Shown here piece by piece: positions 23,592-28,288 of a DNA stretch of 28,288 nt. Source of the stretch: Candidatus Latescibacterota bacterium (GTDB taxonomy: Bacteria; Latescibacterota; UBA2968; UBA8231). The translations under genes were made by a program, and so were the position numbers. Below the pieces are notes generated by a model. That model searched no databases. It saw nothing but the letters and a program-made list of their open reading frames with translations, and was not told where the DNA came from. The stretch covers positions 1 through 28,288 of the forward strand of contig JAJDYK010000196.1 of the NCBI GenBank assembly GCA_022825185.1. The letters are read 5' to 3'. The stretch's first letter is position 1. Every line of letters starts with the position of its first letter.

Positions 23592-25180
23592 TGGTCTGCT
23601 TTTTCCCACGGGTGATCTTGGCTGTGTGGATGCTCTTGCTGCCGCTGGCGGTCGCAGCCGAAGAGCGGATATGCGGGACGCGCTGGCTTGAGCAGCACCG
23701 CGCGTCTTTTCCGGCGGTAGCCCCCAAGGCAGTAGGCGCAAGTCAAGAAGTAGGCCCCATTGAAGTGGGGACTCAGCTCGCCTTTGACACACCGCTCGAA
23801 TCTGTGCTCAAGTGGGCCACCTGCCGCTACAAAGGGACGCACTGCTATATCTTCGTCGAGGAAAGTCGGTGGGACATCATCGTAGCCCAGGAAGATGTGG
23901 ATAAACTGGGTGCGCTTTTTGACGCGGCGACTCCGGCTGATCCCGAGCGCGGGATATTTGAAATAGCGGTCGATGCCTTTGGCGAGCCTGTCGATGAGGA
24001 CGGCGATCCCCGCATTTTCATTCTGATTTTGGACCTTCCTAGGAACATAGTCGGTTATTTCGACGGTAAGTATGAGTCATTGCTGCCCGAACTTCGACGC
24101 GATACGATCTACCTCGACGCGAGCAAGCTGCACTCCGACGCCAGACTCGCCCACGCAACTTTAGCACACGAATTCCAGCATCTAATTCATTGGGGCCGCG
24201 ATTCCGACGAGGAGGAATGGATCAACGAAGGGCTTTCTGGGTACGCCGAGGAGATAGTCGGTTTCCTCGAGGCCGATCCGAGCAAGGTGCCGAGTTTTCT
24301 CGCGGACCCCAGTACCAATCTAACACAGTGGGTGTTTGAGGCGGCGAGTTACGGCAAAACCTATCTGTTTGCCTCGTTTTTGGCCGAGCGCTATGGTGCA
24401 GGGCTGATTCGCCAAATCGTCGCCGAGCCGCGCAACGGCATTCTGGGCATTGACGACGCGTTCAAGAACCAAAACTGGGTTGAGGATTACGCGGGTGCTT
24501 GGCGTTTGTGGATTGCGGCTAACTACGCGGGTGGGTACGAGGCCCTGCGCGGTCGCCGCGCTGCCTCAGTTTCAGCGCCTGATGTGCCTTTCGCGGAACT
24601 TTTCGCGGAACTGGCCGGCGAGGTTGGCAGCCAATGGGGCGCGGCGAATGTGGTCATTCGCTCGGAGGGTGATATAGCCGTTGATTTCGCGGGCGTGGAC
24701 GAAGGGGACTATGCAGTGTGGGTGTACGCCATGCGCGACCAGCGCGGCGAGCTGATCGCGATGGAACTTAGCGCGGACAACGCTGGGCAGGTGCAGGTCG
24801 CGGATGTAGATAGCGCGGCGGTCATCGTCGGCAGGACTTCGCCGACGGGTGGAGAGTTTGCCCTCGCGGCTCGGTATTTTACGCCTACAGTCGTAGCGAT
24901 GCAGGCGGATGAGCAGGCCGCAAACGACTTGGCACCGGCTTATCCGAATCCGGCCAACAGCGCAGTGAATTTGCCCTTTCGCTTGGCAAGGGAAGCGGAT
25001 GTTGAACTGGCGATATACAATGCCTTGGGCCAGCGCGCGGCCCTTTTAGTGGCGGAGCGACTCGCGGCTGGGCAGCACTTGGCGCACTGGGGCGGTGAGC
25101 ACGCGGCCAGCGGGGCGTATTGGGCTGTGCTGAAGGTTGGCGGGGAAACGCGGACGCAGAGGTTGATGTTGGTCCGGTGA
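23591..25180 (+). CDS. Secreted HEFQH metallopeptidase (M30-like) with C-terminal sorting tail
   Basis: A 529-residue secreted protein. Signal peptide MVCFFPRVILAVWMLLLPLAVA is followed by a peptidase domain with LAHEFQHLIHWG (His193, Glu194, His197) and WINEGLSGYAEEIVG (Glu213), a gluzincin arrangement like that of hyicolysin-type M30 and related neutral metallopeptidases. Upstream, DEDGDPRIFILILDL and YFDGKYES match the segment before the active site of that group. The active-site motif is intact. The tail starts AYPNPANSAVNLPFRLA and ends GGETRTQRLMLVR (about 450-529), the YPNP/FlgD-Ig-like domain typical of type IX secretion cargo. This start uses ATG at 23591, overlapping the upstream stop as TGATG; the frame is open further upstream but that part is antisense-like to copy B and lacks a signal peptide. 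A likely PorV/PorU cargo by inference. Confidence 0.85.
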   Translation: MVCFFPRVILAVWMLLLPLAVAAEERICGTRWLEQHRASFPAVAPKAVGASQEVGPIEVGTQLAFDTPLESVLKWATCRYKGTHCYIFVEESRWDIIVAQEDVDKLGALFDAATPADPERGIFEIAVDAFGEPVDEDGDPRIFILILDLPRNIVGYFDGKYESLLPELRRDTIYLDASKLHSDARLAHATLAHEFQHLIHWGRDSDEEEWINEGLSGYAEEIVGFLEADPSKVPSFLADPSTNLTQWVFEAASYGKTYLFASFLAERYGAGLIRQIVAEPRNGILGIDDAFKNQNWVEDYAGAWRLWIAANYAGGYEALRGRRAASVSAPDVPFAELFAELAGEVGSQWGAANVVIRSEGDIAVDFAGVDEGDYAVWVYAMRDQRGELIAMELSADNAGQVQVADVDSAAVIVGRTSPTGGEFALAARYFTPTVVAMQADEQAANDLAPAYPNPANSAVNLPFRLAREADVELAIYNALGQRAALLVAERLAAGQHLAHWGGEHAASGAYWAVLKVGGETRTQRLMLVR

Positions 25181-25220
25181 AGGTTGGACTAACCAACGTA
25201 TAGGATCCCTATCAGGTACG

Positions 25221-25238
25221 CGCACCAGCCTCGGTGCG
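25221..25238. terminator. GC-rich hairpin between convergent transcripts
   Basis: CGCACC, loop AGCCTC, GGTGCG: a perfect six-base-pair stem in the 109-base gap between the plus-strand metallopeptidase and minus-strand panC. A five-base stem (GTTGG/CCAAC) lies at 25183-25197. Neither is followed by a T-run on either strand, so termination is only suggested by position. Confidence 0.3.
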
Positions 25239-25289
25239 TCTGACGACCTACGATGTTTCGGGGACTCAATCCTCTATAAGAGTGGCTAC

Positions 25290-26144
25290 CTAGCGGTCAA
25301 GCGGCGCGGCGACGATGTTGTCGATCAGTCGGACGTTGGACAGGCGTACGGCGAGGGCGATGACGACCGGGCCGGTGATATGTGCCACTTCTTCGAGCGT
25401 GTCTGGGTGTGCGATAGAAATGTAGTCGATGGACGCGTCGAGTGCGCGCTCAATGTGCGCTCGCATCGCGGCGATGATTTGGCTGGCGTCGCGTTTGCCC
25501 TGTTCGATTTTTTTCTGGCCCATTGTGAGCGCTTCGTAGAGGGCCGATGCGCGCTGTCTGTCTTCTGAGCTGAGGAGGACGTTGCGCGAGCTCATGGCCA
25601 AGCCATCTGCTTCGCGCACGGTGGGAGCAACCTCAATGCGCAAATCCAAGTTCAAATCGCGTACTAATCGACGAATGATGGTCGCCTGCTGGTAGTCTTT
25701 TTGGCCGAAGACGGCTAGGTGTGGTTTGACGGCGGTGAATAGCTTGGTTACTACGGTGGTGACGCCGCGGAAGTGACCGGGTCGGAAGGCACCGCATAGG
25801 CCCTTGGTTAGCTCTTCGACTTCGACGAAGGTCGAGAAGTCAGGGGGATAGAATTCTGCTGTCTGTGGGTGAAAGACTGCATCGACCCCACGGCGAGACA
25901 GTAGGTCGAGATCGCGCTCCATGTCGCGTGGGTAGATGGCGTAGTCTTCTTTCGGCCCGAATTGCAGGGGGTTGACAAAGATGCTGACGACAGTGCGGTC
26001 TGCGGCTTTGAGGCTGTGATCGACCAAGCTGAGGTGTCCCTCGTGCAAAAAACCCATCGTCGGCACCAGCCCGACGCAGAGGCCTGCGCCGCGCCAAGCG
26101 TCGGACTGAGCCTGCATTTCCGTGACCGTGTGTATGCGTTTCAT
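25290..26144 (-). CDS. panC: Pantothenate synthetase
   Basis: Joins pantoate and beta-alanine using ATP to give pantothenate, a precursor of coenzyme A, in the cytosol. At 284 residues it is the usual length. Motifs are VPTMGFLHEGHLSLVDHS (nucleotide-binding HIGH-type motif), VVSIFVNPLQFGPKEDYAIYPRDMERDL, GAFRPGHFRGVTTVVTKLF, HLAVFGQKDYQQATIIRRLVRDL and DGLAMSSRN (KMSKS-equivalent). ATG at 26144 overlaps the folK stop as ATGA, suggesting coupled translation. It is the last gene of the purD-folB-folK-panC run. The linkage of folate and pantothenate genes is common in bacteria; panB and panD are not in the window. Confidence 0.97.
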   Translation of the reverse strand: MKRIHTVTEMQAQSDAWRGAGLCVGLVPTMGFLHEGHLSLVDHSLKAADRTVVSIFVNPLQFGPKEDYAIYPRDMERDLDLLSRRGVDAVFHPQTAEFYPPDFSTFVEVEELTKGLCGAFRPGHFRGVTTVVTKLFTAVKPHLAVFGQKDYQQATIIRRLVRDLNLDLRIEVAPTVREADGLAMSSRNVLLSSEDRQRASALYEALTMGQKKIEQGKRDASQIIAAMRAHIERALDASIDYISIAHPDTLEEVAHITGPVVIALAVRLSNVRLIDNIVAAPLDR

Positions 26145-26650
26145 GGGATGGCGGGAAAGGTGAGGGGGCCGGCGGCCTTGGCTTCGCGACAGTTGAGTTC
26201 GGTGAGGTATGCAGCAAATGGCCGGCCGGTGACTGGATGGCTAAGGTGTGGGGCGATTTCGCAAAGAGGCACTAGCACAAAGCTGCGTTCGTGCATGTGC
26301 GGATGCGGCAGGGTCAGATCCGCGCTTTCGACGACGCGCTTGCCGTAGAGAAGCAGGTCGAGGTCGAGGGTGCGCGGTCCCCAGTGAATGCGGCGTTGTC
26401 GCTGGTGTTTTTTTTCTGCGGCGAGCAGGGCGGCTAACAGCGGCTCGGGAGCGAGCGAAGTTTCTACGGCAAAGACGGCGTTGAGGAAATCCGGTTGCTC
26501 GATCGGTCCCTGCGGCGGGGTTTCGTAGGCATGGGAGACTTTCCCAAGATGCGTACCGGGGAGCGCGGCGACTTCTCTGAGCCCGGCTTCGAGGTACGCG
26601 CAGCGGTCGCCGAGGTTGCTGCCGATGGCGATGTAAGCTCGCTCAGGCAT
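26141..26650 (-). CDS. folK: 6-hydroxymethyl-7,8-dihydropterin pyrophosphokinase
   Basis: Transfers pyrophosphate from ATP to hydroxymethyl-dihydropterin, the penultimate pterin step of folate synthesis. At 169 residues it is typical. Motifs are AYIAIGSNLGDRCAYLEAGL, YETPPQGPIEQPDFLNAVFAVET, RRIHWGPRTLDLDLLLYG (Mg-binding Asp pair) and LPHPHMHERSFVLVPLCEIAP. I chose ATG at 26650; a longer upstream frame would run antisense-like through folB and lacks family similarity. It overlaps folB by eight bases and panC by four. No Shine-Dalgarno stands out, consistent with coupling to folB. Confidence 0.97.
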   Translation of the reverse strand: MPERAYIAIGSNLGDRCAYLEAGLREVAALPGTHLGKVSHAYETPPQGPIEQPDFLNAVFAVETSLAPEPLLAALLAAEKKHQRQRRIHWGPRTLDLDLLLYGKRVVESADLTLPHPHMHERSFVLVPLCEIAPHLSHPVTGRPFAAYLTELNCREAKAAGPLTFPAIP

Positions 26651-27008
26651 AGGAGCGGCGTATTTCGACTTCGACGCCGTCAAAGTGCGCGGCGACCGGA
26701 GGATTGGGTTTGCGCACGCGGACGACGAGTTCGATTGGAGCGCAATGGGTGCCAACCTTCTCGGCAATGCGCTCGGCGAGGGCTTCGACCAATTTGCAAG
26801 GCTCGCCGGTTACGACATCGGCCACCAGCGCGTACACCTCTGGATAGTTGATCGCCGCGTCAATGTCGTCGCTGCGCCCTGTCTGACGAAAATCGCCGTA
26901 GAGTTCGACATCGACTTCGTAGTGCTGGCCGAGTGCGGTTTCTTCGGGGAAAAGCCCGTGATAGGCAAAAAAGCGCATGTTGCGCAGGCGGAGTGCGTCT
27001 TTAGGCAT
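26643..27008 (-). CDS. folB: Dihydroneopterin aldolase
   Basis: Cleaves dihydroneopterin to hydroxymethyl-dihydropterin and glycolaldehyde, directly supplying FolK. At 121 residues it has family length. Landmarks are LRLRNMRFFAYHGLFPEETALGQHYEVDVEL (substrate-binding YHGxxPEE), DDIDAAINYPEVYALV, LVEALAERIAEKV (catalytic-region Glu) and VVRVRKPNPPVAAHFDGVEVEI with the conserved Lys. ATG at 27008 follows the purD stop by ten bases. The 8-base overlap with folK fits two consecutive steps being made together. Confidence 0.96.
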   Translation of the reverse strand: MPKDALRLRNMRFFAYHGLFPEETALGQHYEVDVELYGDFRQTGRSDDIDAAINYPEVYALVADVVTGEPCKLVEALAERIAEKVGTHCAPIELVVRVRKPNPPVAAHFDGVEVEIRRSYA

Positions 27009-27018
27009 GGCAAGAGCT

Positions 27019-28288
27019 TCAGGCGTGCCCCAATGCCCGATAGGCGATGTCGCGGCGGCAATAGGCGTTGTCGAAGGCGATCTGATCTACTGCTGAGTAG
27101 GCTTTGGCGACGGCAGCTTGGAGATCGGCGTCCGTAGCCGTCACGCCGAGCACTCGACCGCCATCCGTAATGACGCGACCGTCGCGCTGGGCCGTACCAG
27201 CGTGAAAGACTACGACATCGTCGCGGTCGGCAAAATCCTCCAAGCCGCGGATCTCCAAGCCCTTCTCATAAGATTGTGGATAGCCGTCCGAAGCCATGAC
27301 CACGCAGACGGCTGCCTCGGACGCGCATTCGACTTGCACTTGGTCCAAGCGGCCGTCGCAGGCGGCGGTGAGCAAATCGACGAGGTCGGTTTTGAGCAGG
27401 GGCATGAGGATCTGGCATTCGGGGTCGCCGAAGCGGGCGTTGAACTCTACGACTTTGACGCCGGCGTCGGTACACATCAGCCCGCAGTAAAGCACGCCTT
27501 GGTACGGAGTGCCCAGTCGGCGCATTTCGGCGAGCACGGGTTGGATGATGCGCTCTTCGGCCTCGCGCACTAAGGTCGGCGTCATCACCGGTGCCGGGGC
27601 GTAGGCCCCCATGCCGCCGGTATTGGGGCCTTTGTCGCCGTCGTAGATGGGTTTGTGGTCTTGGGCGGGTGTCAAGGTGATAAAATGCTCGCCGTCGCAG
27701 ATTGCAAAAAGCGAGGCTTCCTCGCCGGTCATGTATTCCTCGACGACGATGTGGTGGCCGGCACCGCCTAAGGTGCCTTCGTCGAGCATTTCGTGCGCTG
27801 CTGCGAGGGCTTGATCGACGCTCTGGCAGACGACTGCGCCCTTGCCGGCGGCTAGGCCGCTGGCCTTGACCACGATCGGGGCACCCTGCTCGCGGATATA
27901 GGCGCTGGCAGCTTGGCTGTCGGTGAAGCTCTGGTGCCGGGCGGTGGGGACGCCGACGCGCTCCATCAGGTCTTTGGCGAAGACCTTGCTGCTTTCGATG
28001 CGGGCGGCGGCTTCCGTAGGGCCGAAGATCGCCAGGCCGCTGGCGCGAAAGCGATCGACAATGCCGCCGGCTAGGGCGTCGTCTGGGCCGACGACGGTTA
28101 GATCGACCTGCTGCTCGTGGGCAAAGGCGACTAGGCGCTCGATTTCACCGACGAGTTTTTCGCGTTCGGCCACGGGGGTATCGACGCGGATATCGACGCA
28201 TTCGGCGAGGGAGGCCATGCCGGGATTGCCGGGGGCGACGTAGAGTTTGTCGATGCGCTGGCTCTGTGCCAGCTTCCACACGAGGGCG
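27019..28288 (-). CDS. purD: Phosphoribosylamine-glycine ligase (5' end outside window)
   Basis: Second step of de novo purine synthesis: ATP-dependent joining of glycine to phosphoribosylamine. The ATP-grasp protein is nearly complete (about 422 codons); only roughly the first dozen residues, normally MKxLVxGxGGREH, lie beyond the right edge, and the visible sequence begins ALVWKLAQS. Motifs are VVGPDDALAGGIVDRF, FGPTEAAARIESSKVFAKDLM, PIVVKASGLAAGKGAVV, VVEEYMTGEEASLF, DHKPIYDGDKGPNTGGMGAYAP and VEFNARFGDPECQ (Mg ligands). It stands first in the visible purD-folB-folK-panC run. Its promoter lies outside the window. Confidence 0.97.
   Translation of the reverse strand, partial: ALVWKLAQSQRIDKLYVAPGNPGMASLAECVDIRVDTPVAEREKLVGEIERLVAFAHEQQVDLTVVGPDDALAGGIVDRFRASGLAIFGPTEAAARIESSKVFAKDLMERVGVPTARHQSFTDSQAASAYIREQGAPIVVKASGLAAGKGAVVCQSVDQALAAAHEMLDEGTLGGAGHHIVVEEYMTGEEASLFAICDGEHFITLTPAQDHKPIYDGDKGPNTGGMGAYAPAPVMTPTLVREAEERIIQPVLAEMRRLGTPYQGVLYCGLMCTDAGVKVVEFNARFGDPECQILMPLLKTDLVDLLTAACDGRLDQVQVECASEAAVCVVMASDGYPQSYEKGLEIRGLEDFADRDDVVVFHAGTAQRDGRVITDGGRVLGVTATDADLQAAVAKAYSAVDQIAFDNAYCRRDIAYRALGHA

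Noticed and set aside
22950..23792. Minus-strand open frame of about 280 codons across the DUF5683-like copy B and the metallopeptidase start
   Set aside because: It is antisense to two genes with signal peptides and family motifs, and shows no domain of its own.
1..28288. CRISPR array, tRNA/rRNA genes, insertion sequences or prophage
   Set aside because: I found no regularly spaced direct repeats, no cloverleaf-like sequences recognisable by eye, and no transposase, integrase or phage protein; a covariance-model scan could still find a small RNA I missed.

Overview
This is a GC-rich, gene-dense bacterial chromosomal window. No gap between genes exceeds about 160 bases, and I see no tRNA, rRNA, CRISPR array, integrase or insertion sequence. 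The gene content points to the FCB superphylum or a neighbouring lineage: a PorU/PorV-type pair, three secreted or surface proteins ending in a YPNP-type C-terminal sorting domain, DUF5683-type membrane proteins and a SecD-SecF fusion. A Latescibacterota-like or other uncultured FCB-type genome is my best guess. That is inference and needs a phylogeny.

Layout. (1) 1-8209, minus strand: a housekeeping run transcribed right to left: polyprenyl diphosphate synthase, apbE, secDF, a CPA2-like antiporter, yggS, yggT and ileS (3' part outside the window). Gaps are short, and yggT and ileS overlap by ATGA. (2) 8210-8369: an AT-rich divergent intergenic region. (3) 8370-9554, plus: a mandelate racemase/enolase-superfamily sugar-acid dehydratase, whose stop overlaps the stop of the convergent glcE. 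(4) 9551-10977, minus: rpmB followed by an orphan glcE, behind a good sigma70-type promoter. (5) 11069-25180, plus: a seven-gene cell-envelope island: PorU-like C25 protein, PorV-like barrel, M6-like protein with a beta-propeller, metallopeptidase/propeller/outer-membrane-barrel fusion, two tandem DUF5683-like proteins, and a secreted HEFQH metallopeptidase with a sorting tail. (6) 25290-28288, minus: purD (5' end outside the window), folB, folK and panC, tightly packed or overlapping.

The most interesting part is the envelope island. PorU and PorV in Bacteroidota form the attachment complex of the type IX secretion system: PorV shuttles cargo carrying a C-terminal domain and PorU cleaves that domain and attaches the cargo to the surface. 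Here the porU-porV pair sits beside two cargo-like proteins with C-terminal domains. Two of the apparent peptidases are degenerate at the active site. In the PorU-like protein the expected nucleophilic Cys aligns with Ser799, although the GHG histidine is kept. In the M6-like protein the HExxH motif reads KFFGH and the following Asp positions are also lost. The other two metallopeptidases keep intact HExxH and downstream Glu motifs. The region therefore mixes apparently catalytic and apparently non-catalytic peptidases around a secretion and attachment module.

A second unusual feature is a repeated leader. A 33-base box (31/33 identical) lies upstream of both the porV-like gene and the propeller/barrel gene, followed by nearly identical Shine-Dalgarno regions and signal-peptide starts (MRKLTTLLLAGL and MGKLTTLLLAGL), although the mature proteins look unrelated. 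Those two genes may share a duplicated control and export cassette.
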